Assembly: GCA_003667245.1 (NCBI GenBank)
Contig: RCNN01000069.1
Span: 1-64,000, forward strand
Origin: Heterostelium multicystogenum
Taxonomy: Eukaryota > Evosea > Eumycetozoa > Acytosteliales > Acytosteliaceae
DNA: 64,000 nt
Direction of reading: 5' to 3'
Part shown: in pieces, positions 48,432-59,971 of the stretch
Position numbering within the stretch: the stretch's first letter is position 1
Layout: each line of letters begins with the position of its first letter
Notes under the pieces: generated by a model
Databases searched by the model: none
Told to the model about the DNA's origin: nothing
What the model saw: only the letters and a program-made list of their open reading frames with translations
Program-made: the position numbers and the translations under genes

Positions 48432-49377
48432 ATGTTGAGAAAGTTTAGTTTGGGTGTAGCATATAACACCCATTTTAGATCGGCTTTAGTTAGATCGTTT
48501 ACTACAGAAGCAGCTGCTGTTGGTGATGAGTGTATCCTAGAGAAGTTGGACGGTGCCGACAAAGGTATCTCTGTCATCACTTTCAATCGTGGTGCTGTCA
48601 AGAATGCAATAGGTGCAAACCTCTTGCGTCAGTTCAAGTCACATCTTTCCACACTTAGATTCGATCAAGACACTCGTGTAGTCGTCTTGCGTTCTTCAGT
48701 GCCGGGAGTCTTCTGCGCAGGTGCTGACTTGAAGGAACGTGCACAAATGTCACAAAAGCAGGCATCGGAGTTCGTCTACGATCTCCGATCATCTTTTACT
48801 GAACTCGAAGTGCTCCCACAGCCAACCATTGCAGTCATCGAGGGTGTAGCTCTTGGTGGTGGAATGGAGATGGCTATTTCCTGTGACTTCAGAGTGGCTA
48901 GCAAGTCATCAAAAACTTGGTTTACCAGAGACAGGTTTGGCAATTATCCCAGGGTAGGAGAAGCAACAATCAACTGCAATCGAATCGACGTCATAACTAA
49001 CTTTGGTCAACTATTTTAGAGCAGGTGGAACTCAAAGACTTCCAAGATTGATTGGACCAGCTGCCGCTAAAGAGCTTATCTTTACCGGTGCAGTGATCAA
49101 CTCAAAGCGTGCATTGGAAATAGGATTGATTCAGCACGAGACTGAGGCAGGTGAAGCCTACAATAAGGCATTGGAATTGGCCCGTTTGATTCTCCCCAAG
49201 GGACCCATTGCCATTAAAGTCGCCAAGATTGCCATCGACAAAGGTATGAATGTTGACATTGCAACTGGTATGTCTATTGAGCAAGCCTGTTATGCGCAAG
49301 TCATCCCTACCAAAGATAGAACAGAAGGTTTGACTGCTTTCAAAGAGAAAAGACCACCTGTATACAAAGGAGAATAA
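48432..49377 (+). CDS. auh: Methylglutaconyl-CoA hydratase-like enoyl-CoA hydratase, mitochondrial
   Basis: Crotonase-fold enzyme that most resembles AUH, the hydratase converting 3-methylglutaconyl-CoA to HMG-CoA in leucine breakdown. The N-terminus ([26 protein letters not shown]) is a mitochondrial presequence. Diagnostic blocks are [37 protein letters not shown] (oxyanion-hole glycines), [34 protein letters not shown] and [20 protein letters not shown]. The PG/AGG junction spans an intron at 48954-49021, and an extra A in the A5 run near 48911 shifts the frame just before it. Correctly spliced the protein is ~290 residues, as expected. The short gap (180 bp) after the CAP gene suggests compact, independent transcription. 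Confidence 0.9.
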
Positions 49378-49754
49378 ATCTAAAGCATCTACACTATCCA
49401 AGTATGATTCGTAATAATATTAATAAAATATTGTTTGTATAATAATAGTATCATTGACTCCCTTTGTGTGGTTCACTAGTGTACTTTAAAAGGAAAAATT
49501 ATTGCAGATAAACTAGTATTATTATTACCGGTTCATTTTCCCACTAATTTTATTAAGTTATTAACTATTAGTGGTATTAATTATTCGTTTAATTTATTTA
49601 ATATATATATTTAAATTAGTAACAGAATAAACATTCACATTTGCAAACATTTATTCCATTTATTTAATATGTTTTCAAAAACATTTATCTATCTATTTAT
49701 TAACATCTTAATTTAGTAATCAGTTATTAGTTATTTGCCTTGTATTAATTCAAA
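49378..49754. other. AT-rich intergenic region
   Basis: 377 bp of strongly AT-rich sequence (TTTATTTATTAAC, AATATATATATTTAAATT) between two plus-strand genes; terminator and promoter signals are expected here but no discrete element can be named. Confidence 0.5.
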
Positions 49755-50880
49755 ATGGTAAAAGTGTATTGTGTATCGGATATACATACAGACTATCCAA
49801 CGAATATGGCACACATAAGACAGCTGCCAACTATGGAGGATAGTATTCTTATAGTGTGTGGTGATATCTCTGATAATATAAATATCATTCGAACGACTCT
49901 TACTTTGCTCAAGTCAAAGTATCCTACAGGCGTATATTATGTGCCTGGTAACCATGAGCTGTGGTGTGGCAAGTCTGATTCAGTAGGTTGAACATCTTAA
50001 TGCGATAGCATGTCATATCGATTGTTGATATGACTTATCACGAACATCGCCTTTGCATTAGCAATTTACTAATATGATAATAACATCAAAAGTGTACAAA
50101 TTCAATGCAGAAGTTTAATATGATACTGGATCTATGCAAGTCTGTCGGTGTAATAGTGTCACCAAGTATCGTTCATGAAGATGTAAGTACTTACTTCAAT
50201 GACATTGTTTAAGCAATTGCAGATAGATATACCATAGATCGTGGGATTACTGACATTTGATCAATCAATCAATCAGCTGGCAATCGTGGCCAATGTTTGG
50301 ATGGTACCATCCATCTTTTTGACTTGGATTGGAATACTTTATCGAGTGAACAAAAGGTTGAGATTTACACAGAATTGCATGCTGTATGGTCAGATTTCAG
50401 ACATTGTAAAATGGGATATATCTCAGCTGGATGTGTCTAAAAAATTCCTTGAGAAAAATGAAATGATGATTGATGAATTTATGGAGAGAAACTTATATTC
50501 ATACCCAAACAATGTGATCACATTTGGTCACTTCCTCCCACGTAGGGAATTGCTGCCACCCAAGCACTTACTCTTGTACAAATCATTGCCACTGGTCGTT
50601 GGAGAAACTGAGTTGGACACACAGCTTCGCAAGCTTGGCTCTAATATACATGTATACGGACACACTCACATAGATAGTAAGTTTCCATGACTCTAAATCA
50701 AAGATTTTTATTTACAAATTTTTTGATCAATCAACAGAGGATATCACAATTGACAATGTGAGATATGTACAAAATGCATTTGGTTCGCCACAGGAAAGAG
50801 CAGGATGGAAAAAAGCACAGATTACAGGGCCATATGAACCAAAGTTGATATACGAAGACAACAGGACTGTAAATTTATAG
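49755..50880 (+). CDS. Calcineurin-like metallophosphoesterase
   Basis: ATG 49755 opens MVKVYCVSDIHTDYPTNMAH, the D-x-H metal motif. It is followed by IVCGDISDN (GD motif) and YYVPGNHELWCG (GNHE motif), with the late histidines in VITFGHFLPR and VYGHTHID. These cover the metal-binding set of the family. Introns are placed at 49983-50110, 50183-50222 and 50677-50737; the last exon reads DITIDNVRYVQNAFGSPQER and ends at TAG 50878-50880. One frameshift lies in the middle (near 50240-50430), where LFDLDWNTLSSEQ and the MWSDF-type segment fall in another frame. About 300 residues. It resembles a plant and protist group of predicted phosphohydrolases; substrate unknown. Confidence 0.8.
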
Positions 50881-51195
50881 CACAATTAAATAAAATGACA
50901 TAATCTTATGTAAATTCCTACTACAATTTACATAAAGATTGGTGACACATGTGAATATCAATTCGATATACATCCATTACTAGAGCTTTTTATTTATGAG
51001 AGATCATCTCACATAGTGTAAAATAACAGAGACGTAAATTACTTAATCAAAGATATGTAGATAAACTAAATGATAAGTTTATTGATTGGTAACCAATATG
51101 GTTAATTTAAATTAACTGTTATTACAAATGATAATGATTTTGTTCTAACATTTGATTGTTGATTTGGTACTGTTGATGTAGTCTTCAGAGACTGT
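50881..51195. other. Convergent intergenic region
   Basis: 315 bp between the stop codons of two convergent genes. No gene, repeat or structured RNA is evident. Confidence 0.45.
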
Positions 51196-51385
51196 CTAAG
51201 CGCATCTGGTACAACAATTCTTCTCATCAGCTGGGAAGAAAGTGAGACCCTTGGCATCAACAGTCCTCTTTGGTGTAGGTGAATTGGCATCTACATAGTC
51301 TATGGCCTTCAGCTTCTCCCAAGGCAAAGGTAACTAAACCAAGCATGGCAATAGCAACCAATAAGATAAATAATGTTTTATTCAT
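51196..51385 (-). CDS. Small secreted peptide precursor
   Basis: ATG at 51385 starts a clear signal peptide (MNKTLFILLVAIAMLGLVTF, A-L-G). After a one-base shift near 51318 (GGGAGAAGC) the frame continues EKLKAIDYVDANSPTPKRTV and DAKGLTFFPADEKNCCTRCA to TAG at 51196-51198. The predicted precursor is ~64 residues, the mature part ~40, with a dibasic-like KR and a Cys cluster at the end. Small secreted Cys peptides of this kind are common in dictyostelids; I do not recognise the family. If the shift is real, the peptide would end differently. Confidence 0.5.
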
Positions 51386-52219
51386 TTTTGATTTCAAAAA
51401 TTTAGCAATTTAAAATGTTTATAATTTATATATGTTTTTTAGTTTAATAAATTTAATTATATGTTTTTTTTTGTAATCTTTTTATTACTAATTATTCTGT
51501 TTGGAGAATGATATTGAATTCTATTGGATTTATGGAACAATATTTATAGGTTAATTTCAATTGGATTGGGTGTTGGTTTAATGAGTCAGATGTGGTGTAA
51601 GTGAGGTATTGTGTTGTTTTTGAAAAGGAAGGAGAGAATGAAAAGGGTTAAAAAAAAGAAATTACTTTTTTAATTAATATTTATTACAATATTACTTTAA
51701 CGATCTGATTCAAAAAATTCAACACAACACTCTATTCATACTATTATTCAGTCCAATTTGTAAATTGTTAGTATATTATATTATGTTTGAATTTTTATAA
51801 CTTTATACCTGTGATAAATGGTTTTAGTTAAGATTTAGTACCAGGATTGAGGTTAAGTGGGTTGGTAAATTTGGATGTTAACTATCTATAAGTATAATAA
51901 ATAATAGGAATTGATTTTACTAACACCTGTTGTTTTAGTATGTATCTGAATATTTGTACAACTATTTGTTTGTTTGGGAGTTCAATCTAATCTCATAAAA
52001 AAGATACTAATTTCTGATAATATATAAACAATATTGATAATGCCCAGTCCTGGGAGCATAGATGATCATCAAGATTATAATATTGTATATTACAACATTT
52101 TTCATCTTTATTTTTATCTTTTAATAATGGTTTCAATAAACATAGAGATCCTTTAGGGAATTTATTATACTATACGACCATAGTTTTAAATATACATGAA
52201 TGAATTTATTGATTTAAAA
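51386..52219. other. AT-rich intergenic region
   Basis: About 830 bp. The left end is the promoter side of the small peptide gene (T-rich on the plus strand); the right end holds the 3' side of copy F. Nothing else is recognisable. Confidence 0.5.
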
Positions 52220-53924
52220 TCAATAAACTACTGACCCACACAATATTCTGCCAAAGTATCATCCAAATAGAATGGTTCTGATTGATCATTCTCAATTGAA
52301 TATTTTTGAAGTTACCAAAATATTGACCACCAAATGAATAAATATAACTCTCTGTTGCTGATACACAATGGTAAATTGGAAATACAAATCCATCTTTGGC
52401 AGGAATCTGATTGAGTTTGCTTGTTTGTTTGGTCATGACATTGTATTTGATGAAACAATTATCTTCACTTGAATGAATGAAGAAATGACCATTGTTGTCA
52501 TGACATGCTGTGTATGGTCTGCAATGCAATTGATGTTCTGAAATGGTTTTGTTTGTCAAGTCAAATCTAAGTAGAATATTCTTATTTAATGACAATGAAT
52601 ATAATATTCCATTCAAGATCATTGTTGATGTTTGTCGACCATAATGTTGTGGTAATTGATGATATCTTTCAAATGTCATTGTTTTTGATGTTGAATCGAT
52701 CAATTCGGTGTGTTTGAGAACCATTAAGCAAATAGATATGATCTTGACCATCATAACAAACTGATATGAAACAATCAGGATCAATTCCATCCATAATACC
52801 AATGTGTTCAATTGATTGAGTTTTGATTGAGTATCGAATCCATTTGTTTTGATTATTCCAACCACAAAATAGATAGATATATTCATCAACTCTGATAATT
52901 GATTGGAATGTACCATTGAAATAATAATCTAATTGTAATTGTTCGATTGAATTGTTGTTTGAAACATTGATGAGTGTTGCTCCTTTATCAACAGTGTGTT
53001 GTGAAGATATATCTTGATTTGTTTGAATGATGATCTTCATTGTTTGTTGTCTTTGATTTGATTGATAATTGTATTGATTGTTTGATGATTGATTGTATTG
53101 ATTCAGAATCGATTGGTTTGGTTGTCAATGAATATGAATGTTGTTTGATATCATCGATTGTTTTGTCATTGAATGATTGATTGTATTGATTCAATAGATA
53201 TAGAATCATTGATTGATGATCATTGTCGAATTGATTGATCAGTTGATTGATATCATATCGTTGATTGTATCGATGATTAAATATTGTTTGTTTGTTGTTC
53301 AAGATGAATGATGACAATGATGAACATGATTCTATTGATGATATCAATGTTGTTGTCATGTATTGTGAAGTGCTATCATTGTTTGTTGTGTTGTTATCTT
53401 GATTATCATCTGTTGTATTATCATTATTATCATTGTTGTTGTTGTTGTCATTATTCCAATGATTATTGATATTGATGATATTGATGAGATGTTTCAATTG
53501 ATTGATGTTGTTCTCGATTCGATCAGTCAATGATTGTTTGTTCTCTTTCATTGTATTCTTTAATCTTTGTTCTTCAATGATGAGGTATTGATGATATTGT
53601 TCAAAGTGTTGTGATATCTCATTCTCTGTTGTTGTGATTGATTGTATCTCTGATACCGATGACTTTAATGAACTCCACAACGATCTGAGAGTATCTTTGA
53701 TTTCAAAGTGCTTTTCGTGGGTCTCTGTTTGATTTTTGATCAGTGTTATCTGACTCCAAGAGTGCATTATTCAAATGTAGTCTGATATCTTCGATATGAT
53801 TAATGTATTGATGACAAGAATTATCATTTTCCTTGATATGAATGATGATACATTTTGTGCACATCAATACATTACATTTGTCACATATCGATTCATATGC
53901 TTTATTATGTAGAGTACACTTCAT
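52220..53924 (-). pseudogene. B-box/propeller family, copy F (frameshifted)
   Basis: ATG 53924 begins MKCTLHNKAYESICDKCNVL, a full B-box nearly identical to copies D and H. The frame breaks near 53745 (extra T), 52995 (extra T beside the THC/DKG motif), 52688 (A5 for A4 in ATCAAAAACAATG) and 52308 (two extra T). Every break is a homopolymer change, and the sequence on both sides is otherwise intact up to WCGS-type VVY at TGA 52220. It may be a functional gene with base-calling errors; I record it as broken because four events are needed. Upstream DNA is shared with D and H. Confidence 0.7.
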
Positions 53925-54055
53925 CTCTTAATAATTAATAACTAAATATACACAATAGAATGATAATGTGGTAATCAATTTATATGTAGATAATTCTATA
54001 TAATATAATATATATCTGATTGTGAAAAGAGTTGTTGGTGATGATCATTGTTTTT
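53925..54055 (-). promoter_or_regulatory. Upstream region shared with copies D and H
   Basis: Reverse complement matches 30580-30718: GATGATCATC near 54040, an AT-palindromic stretch (ATATAATATAATATATATC), TTATATGTAGATAA, then CTTAATAATTAATAACTAAATA next to the start codon. Differences from D and H are small. Confidence 0.5.
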
Positions 54056-54294
54056 CTTTGATTTTTATGTTGTTCTAAAACAGAACTTAAAAATTTGATT
54101 TTTTTAAAAAAAATTAACATTTAAAATGTTTTTTTAATATAACAAAAGTTTAACAGCCACTGGGTGGTAGAGAAACAAGGAGTAAAGGAGAATGAAAGTG
54201 ATGATAATGTTAGTTCATATATGCAATATAGAGATGACAGTTCGATCTTGAATTGAAAGTAGCTTATATCTAAAGGTATCACAGGGGAGAAATC

Positions 54295-54960
54295 ATCAAA
54301 AGCTAAATACGTTTGTATTACATTCTTTGGCAGTCGATCATTTATCAGCCATAAGGATTTTTGACCAATTCTGATCTTGATTTGGAAGTCTCTTCAGATC
54401 CTCCGTTACAAACGTCCCATATCGACAATTTGGTAAAACAGACTGATTTTCATTTTCATCAAGAGAGAATCTATCAACAACATTCTCAAGGGACAAGACG
54501 GATCTTTTGTCATTCTCTTGCGATTATCATTCATACCACCAGGTTTGAACTTAACTATTATATAAACTATATTATAGTACAGGCCATGATTGAGGAAGGT
54601 GGCAAGAAGGAACACATTTTCGAGTTCAAATGGTTACAATTACAAAGAATGCAAAGAAGAATATAACAACCTATTAAACTAAATATAAACAATACACAAT
54701 AAACATAATAATAAATCATATGCATTCTAATAATTATGAATATTTAGTGTTGATAAATGATTTGCTGTCATTTTGATGTTAATCTATAATCAAGGTTACA
54801 AAGTCATACACATGTAATGAAAGAATGGAAACAGGCACACCAACCACCCACCTATTTCTAACAATCCTCAGATGCCTAACCTATTGAGCAGAATGAAGAG
54901 GAAAGACAATCTCTCAGCAATGGGAATTGAAGTATGACCCACTACAGCAGCTAAACACAT
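54295..54960. repeat. Duplicated ~660 bp block, copy 1
   Basis: Matches 59105-59770 almost throughout: CATTCTTTGGCAGTCGATCA, then TCTGATCTTGATTTGGAA, CATCAAGAGAGAATCTATCA and a solo 3' flank of the B-box family in reverse (54731-54793). It ends with the AATGAAAGAATGGAAACAGG piece of the gag-like repeat (54820-54950). A plus-strand frame through 54361-54666 (FHQERIYQQHSQG) is partly open in both copies and may be a gene relic. Confidence 0.65.
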
Positions 54961-54979
54961 AAAAGTTGACAACCGGCTG

Positions 54980-55201
54980 ATGCAAGACAATGTGGAGGTA
55001 TGGCAGATTCTCAACAGTTTATCTAATCTTCATAATGGATACAATAGACTTGCCAGCCATGAGGAGAATCTGAAATGCATCAAATGGATTCATGAAAACA
55101 GAAAGGAGGGATGTATAGTGAAGGTATATGACTATGCGATCAAGAATGGTGATATCGATACGATAGAATGGCTGTCTTCAAACAAACCGAATACAAAATA
55201 G
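54980..55201 (+). pseudogene. Ankyrin-repeat fragment
   Basis: A 73-codon frame, MQDNVEVWQILNSLSNLHNG and then CIKWIHENRKEGCIVKVYDY, followed by AIKNGDIDTIEWLSSNKP. It carries about two units of the local ankyrin family, missing the rest of the gene. A more degraded copy is joined to a B-box fragment at 58440-58757. Confidence 0.55.
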
Positions 55202-55508
55202 AGTCATTTAAAGTGATTGACTTTATGTATTAGTATATACTGTTCCTATATTATGACTATGTCAGTTCTTCATCCGCTGATTGTGTGTTAATAAAGATGT
55301 CACCATGAGTTTAACCTGTATTTTGGGTTAAATCTATTTTAAATCAATTATTAACAACACAAAAAAACAATATATCCCACCCCACACTTTTTTTACTTTT
55401 GTTTGATTTATTTACTCCTTGATTGATGAAATATGTCTAAATGTTAATGTTAGCATTATAATGAGATAGAATATTAATAATAATAATCATATAATAGTAA
55501 TCAAAATA
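55202..55508. other. Intergenic region
   Basis: About 300 bp, AT-rich, with AAAAAACAATATATCCCACC and T-runs, upstream of copy G. It does not share the D/F/H upstream sequence. Confidence 0.45.
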
Positions 55509-57275
55509 ATGCAAGAAAACTCAAACAATAAGCATGTTTGTCAGGAACATAATAAGACTTTTAAATATATTTGTTATCAATGTAATCGATTGATGTGCAG
55601 TTTATGTTTTTATGATCACTTCAAACGTCATACTGATCATTCAACACAATGTGAACATATCAATGAGATAACACAATCTTTGAATATCAATACAATCTAT
55701 AACATCGATAGTATCAATATCAATCATCAAGAGAATAATAACAACAATAATAATAATAATAACAATAATAATAATGATAATGAAATTAATAATGATAACT
55801 ATAAAGATAGTTCATTCATCAAGAGAAGATTAGAAAGTATTTGGAAAACATTGAAAACATTATCATCTGAATACATCAGTCTAACAGCAACAGAGAATGA
55901 AATCAAAGATCAATTCAAGCAGATCTATAAGTATATCATGGAACAAGAACATCTATTGACAAGAGATATCGTCAATGACAAACAATCAATCGATCAAATC
56001 ATATCAAACAACATCGATCAACTCAAACAAATCGATAATATTGTGAATATCATCAATCACAATCAACATGAAACCAATGATAATCATGATGATGATATAT
56101 CATCAACTGTAACTGATAGCACTTCACAATACATGACAACAACATTGATATCATCAATACAGTCTTCTTCATCTCTGTCATCATTCATCTTGAACAACAA
56201 ACAAACAATATTCAATGATCGATACAATCAACGATATGATATCAATCAACTGATCAATCAATTCGACAATGATCATCAATCAATGATTCTATATCTATTG
56301 AATCAATACAATCAATCATTCAATGGCAATGCAATCGATGATATCAAACAACATTCATATTCATTGACAACCAAAGCATTCGATTCTGAATCAATACAAT
56401 CAATTATCAAACAATCAATACAATTATCAAATCAAATCAAAGACAACAAACAATGAAGATCATCATTCAAACAAATCAACATATATCTTCACAACACATA
56501 GAGATAAAGGAGCAACACTCATCAATGTTTCAAACCAAATTCAATCGAACAATTACAATTAGATTATCGTTTCAATGAAACATTACAATCAATTATCAGA
56601 GTTGATGAATATATCTATGTATTTGGTGGTTGGAGTAATCAAAATAAATGGATTCGATTCTCAATCAAATCTCAATCAATTGAACACATTGGTTACATGA
56701 AAGGAATTGATCCTGACTATTTAATACCAGTTTGTTATGATGGTCAAGATCATATCTATTTGGTTAATGTTTGGCAAACACTTCAAATTGATCGATTCAA
56801 CATCAAAACAATGACATTTGAAAGATATCATCAATTTCCACAACATTATGGTCGACAAGCATCAACAATGATCTTGAATGGAATATTATATTCAGTGTCA
56901 TTAAATAAGAATATTCTATTTAGATTTGACTTGACAACCAAAACCACTTCAGAACATCAATTGGATTGCATACCATACAGAGCATGTCATGACAACAATG
57001 GTCATTTCTTCATTCATTCAAAACAAGATAAATGTTTCATCAAATACAATGTCTTGACTCAACAAACAAGCAAACTCAATCAGATACCTGCCAAAGATGG
57101 AGTAGTATATCCAATTTACCATTGTGTATCAGCAACAGAGAGTTATATTTATTCATTTGGTGGTAAAGTATATGGTAACTTCAAATATTCAATTGAGAAT
57201 GATCAATCAGAACCAATCTATTTGGATGATCCATTTGACAGAGTAAGATGTGCATCAATTGTTTATTCAATATAG
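55509..57275 (+). CDS. B-box/propeller family, copy G (compensated frameshifts)
   Basis: ATG 55509 begins MQENSNNKHVCQEHNKTFKY with B-box pairs CQEH, CYQC, CSLC, then HFKRHTDHSTQCEH. The coiled coil (RRLESIWKTLKTLSSEYISL) is closest to copy C. A poly-Asn tract lies at 55735-55790. The core and propeller are the standard family type. One extra A near 56430 and one lost base near 56538 cancel, so the frame of the first and last parts is the same; the off-frame stretch holds a stop at 56454. The end is ASIVYSI at TAG 57273. About 589 residues if intact. Function as for copy A. Confidence 0.7.
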
Positions 57276-58210
57276 ATTAACATTAAAATGACATCAAATC
57301 ACATCTTTAATTTATAATTAGATAATTAACATTCTTGATGTTAGATCGTTAAAAGCTGGAGATATAGATTGTATTTTAAAGTCGATTCATCTTTGGTGGT
57401 TTTCTTTATCTCTCTTAATCATAGACTACTTTCAACTTTTATTAGTAATTGTATACTGTAAAAAAACAAATACCAAGTTGCACAAATACACTTTTGTTTT
57501 AATAAATCAATAGATAATACATAAGATCTTCTCTCTCTCACTCATGTAACTAGCTCATATAAAAATGAATAGCAGCAAAATGATATCAGTGTATGCAAAC
57601 ATTTATAGATTAATTGAGATAATTGTGTCTGATTATGACATGATTTCTCATTCACTGTAAATTTATTACTTACATTTAATAAATACATTTAATCAAAGAG
57701 TAAGTGTAATCAATACTTTGTTTATGTCTAAATTTATACTTAAACTTACATGGTCAATTTCTAAAAGAACAGTTGCAATATGAAAATACGTAGGAGGTTC
57801 CGTTGATCCGAATAGGCTAAACTTTGGAAAAGGAAAAGTAGTTATTATCCATTTGTTTGAGATAATCCATGTTGTTTGATATGATTTGTTCGTTTGATTG
57901 TTTGTCAACTATATTCGTGTAGATCAAAAAGATGTTATTTAAATATACCTGCATTTAAACTATAATGTGGCACTTTGTAGTTTATTTGTCATGAAGAAAG
58001 ATTTTGAAAAACATGTGGATCCTACGGAATTCATACACCTCGCCCAAGAACCCGATTTGGAGATCAGCTATGGAATTTCCTTTAATGAATGTAATTTTCA
58101 CTATATGGAGTAGCAAAGGAGATTATAAAATACAAAAATTTGGGAGAGGGTATTAATAAATCATCACCAAAGTTAAACAGCCACTAAGGAGAATGAAAGT
58201 GAAGATGTTT
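57276..58210. other. Intergenic region
   Basis: The first ~30 bp are the family 3' flank. A minus-strand frame at 57693-57908 ends in a good splice donor (CATGTAAGT) and could be a first exon, but no in-phase second exon was found. 58150-58210 shares AACAGCCACTAAGGAGAATG with 54150-54200. Otherwise nothing recognised. Confidence 0.4.
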
Positions 58211-58340
58211 AATGAAAGAATGGAACAGGAACACCAACCACCCACCCACCCTTTCTAACAAACTTCCATCGATGGACTATCCTTTTTAGCAGAACAAAGA
58301 GGAATGACACTTTCAAAATCACTCTGAACTTCCCTGGATG
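58211..58340 (+). repeat. Gag-like repeat fragment
   Basis: AATGAAAGAATGGAACAGGA followed by ACACCAACCACCCACC, encoding NERMEQEHQPPT, then a stretch related to 54850-54950 and 59665-59740. No open frame remains beyond ~15 codons. Confidence 0.5.
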
Positions 58341-58439
58341 AAAACAATCTGACATAAAAGAGTGTAACAATCAAAACACAAAAGTTGACAACCAACTGAT
58401 GCAAGACAATCAACCTGGAGGTATAGCAGATTCCCAAGA

Positions 58440-58757
58440 GATTACCTATGCTTCACAATGGATACAATGGACTTACAAGCTATGAGAAATCTGAAATGCA
58501 TCAAATGACTTAATGAAAACAGAACGAATGGATGCACAGTGAAGGTATATGACTTTGAGATCAAGAAATATATTTGCTATCAATGTAATCGATTAATTTG
58601 GATGTGCAGTTTATGTTTTTATGATCACTTCAAACGTCATACTGATCATTCAACACAATGTGAACATATCAATGAGATAACACAATCTTTGAATAACAAT
58701 ACCATCTATAACATCAATAGTATCAATATCACTCTATTGAATCTGAAAATTAACAAT
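58440..58757 (+). pseudogene. Ankyrin fragment fused to a B-box fragment
   Basis: Left part (58440-58565) is a decayed copy of 55010-55145 (NENRTNGCTVKVYDFEIK). At about 58565 it switches to sequence matching copy G from 55566 onward (YICYQCNRL, then CSLCFYDHFKRHTDHSTQCE). A frame of 73 codons crosses the junction. One TGGATG insertion sits inside the B-box (LIWMCSLC). The B-box first pair (CQEH) is missing, so a working zinc finger is unlikely. It ends with a stop after 58757 without coiled coil or propeller. Confidence 0.65.
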
Positions 58758-58969
58758 TAAATGAAGTACCAACATTTGAAATCGATTATTTAAAGGACGT
58801 TAATTTTGATGATATGTACTTGTTGGGAAGGCAATATGGATAGACTAACACCATTATCTTTATTAGTATTTTGATCAAATCTCTAATTTGTACTACAAAG
58901 TACCACTACCACAATTAGGTGGCTTGGGATCGTTATTGTCTGGTTTGTCACCAATGATAAAATAGAAAT

Positions 58970-59080
58970 CAAGAATGCATATCAAGGAATTTAGAGATTA
59001 TCTGAAATTCACTTGTATCGAGCAATGAATTATCTCTGCTACGAAGATCCTGGTCTTCCTCAACCCTAACATCCTATGAT
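58970..59080 (-). repeat. Gag-like repeat fragment
   Basis: AATTTAGAGATTATCTGA.. and ATGAATTATCTCTGCTACGA.. match 62585-62680 in the same orientation, and 30250-30320 in the opposite one. On the minus strand the related sequence is coding-like at 62.6 kb. No gene remains here. Confidence 0.45.
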
Positions 59081-59104
59081 AGAGTATACAGAAAGATGAG
59101 TAAC

Positions 59105-59770
59105 CATCAAAACCAAATACTTTTTTATACATTCTTTGGCAGTCGATCATTTATCATCTATAAGGATTTTGACCAATTCTGATCTTGATTTGGAAAATCT
59201 CTTCAGATTCTCTTATATAAACGTCACATCTCTACACTCCAGAAAACTGAATGATTTTAATTTTCATCAAGAGAGAATCTATCAACAACATTCTCAAGGG
59301 ATAAGTCAGATCTTTTATCATTATCCTGCGATGATTATTTATACCACCAGGTTTTAACTTAGCTATTATATAAACTATATTATAGTACTGAGCCATGATT
59401 GAGGAGGGTGGTAAGTGAAGGAACATCTTTTTTGATTTCAAAAGGTTAAAACTACAAAGAAAAAAAAAAGATAATAAAAGAAGAATCTAATAACCTAATA
59501 AACTAAATATTCAAAATAAATAATAAATAAATCATATACATCTTAATAATTATGAATATTTAGAGTTGATCAATGATTTGCTGTCATTTTTGATGTTAAT
59601 CTATAATCTAAGTTAAAAAGTCATACACAAGTAATGAAAGAATGGAACAGGAACACCAACCACCCACCTAATTCTAACAATCTTCATATGACTATCCTTT
59701 TGAGCAGAATGAAGAGGAAAAAACAATCTTTCAGAAATGGGAATAGAAGTAAGACCTACTACAGCAACAG
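59105..59770. repeat. Duplicated ~660 bp block, copy 2
   Basis: Second copy of the block at 54295-54960, including the solo reversed 3' flank of the B-box family (59545-59608) and the gag-like NERMEQEH segment at 59634. It differs by scattered substitutions and small indels, so the duplication is not extremely recent. Confidence 0.65.
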
Positions 59771-59910
59771 CCCGAACAAAAAGAAGATAACCCAAGCAAC
59801 GTTTCTCTTTACTTGGGAGGCAACAGCTTTAAAAGAACGATTTTAAACCAGAAAAAGCTGATCAGAATAAACAACTAATTGCAAAGGTAGCTCTTAAGAT
59901 CAAGAAGTAT
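59634..59910 (+). repeat. Gag-like repeat fragment, longest plus-strand copy
   Basis: Partly open plus-strand sequence: NNLHMTILLSRMKRKKQSF, then ATFLFTWEATALK, then PEKADQNKQLIAKVALKIKK before a stop near 59911. The last block is the same as KRPEKADQSKQLIAKEACKI on the minus strand at about 63370-63320. This links the NERMEQEH segment and the PEKADQ segment as one element. Confidence 0.5.
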
Positions 59911-59926
59911 TAAATTAGTCACATAT

Positions 59927-59971
59927 CGATTCATATGCTTTATTATGTATAGTACATTTCATCTCTTTTAA
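59927..59971 (-). pseudogene. B-box family N-terminal fragment
   Basis: Minus-strand ATG at 59971 followed by 14 codons reading KCTIHNKAYESICD, the exact N-terminal start of the D/F/H class, then homology ends at the gag-like fragment. The adjacent AAATGTACTATACATAATAA is almost identical to the copy D start. Confidence 0.65.

Noticed and set aside
57693..57908. Possible first exon on the minus strand ending in CAT|GTAAGT
   Set aside because: The only candidate downstream exon (EKSCHNQTQLSQ..) is in the wrong phase; no further support.
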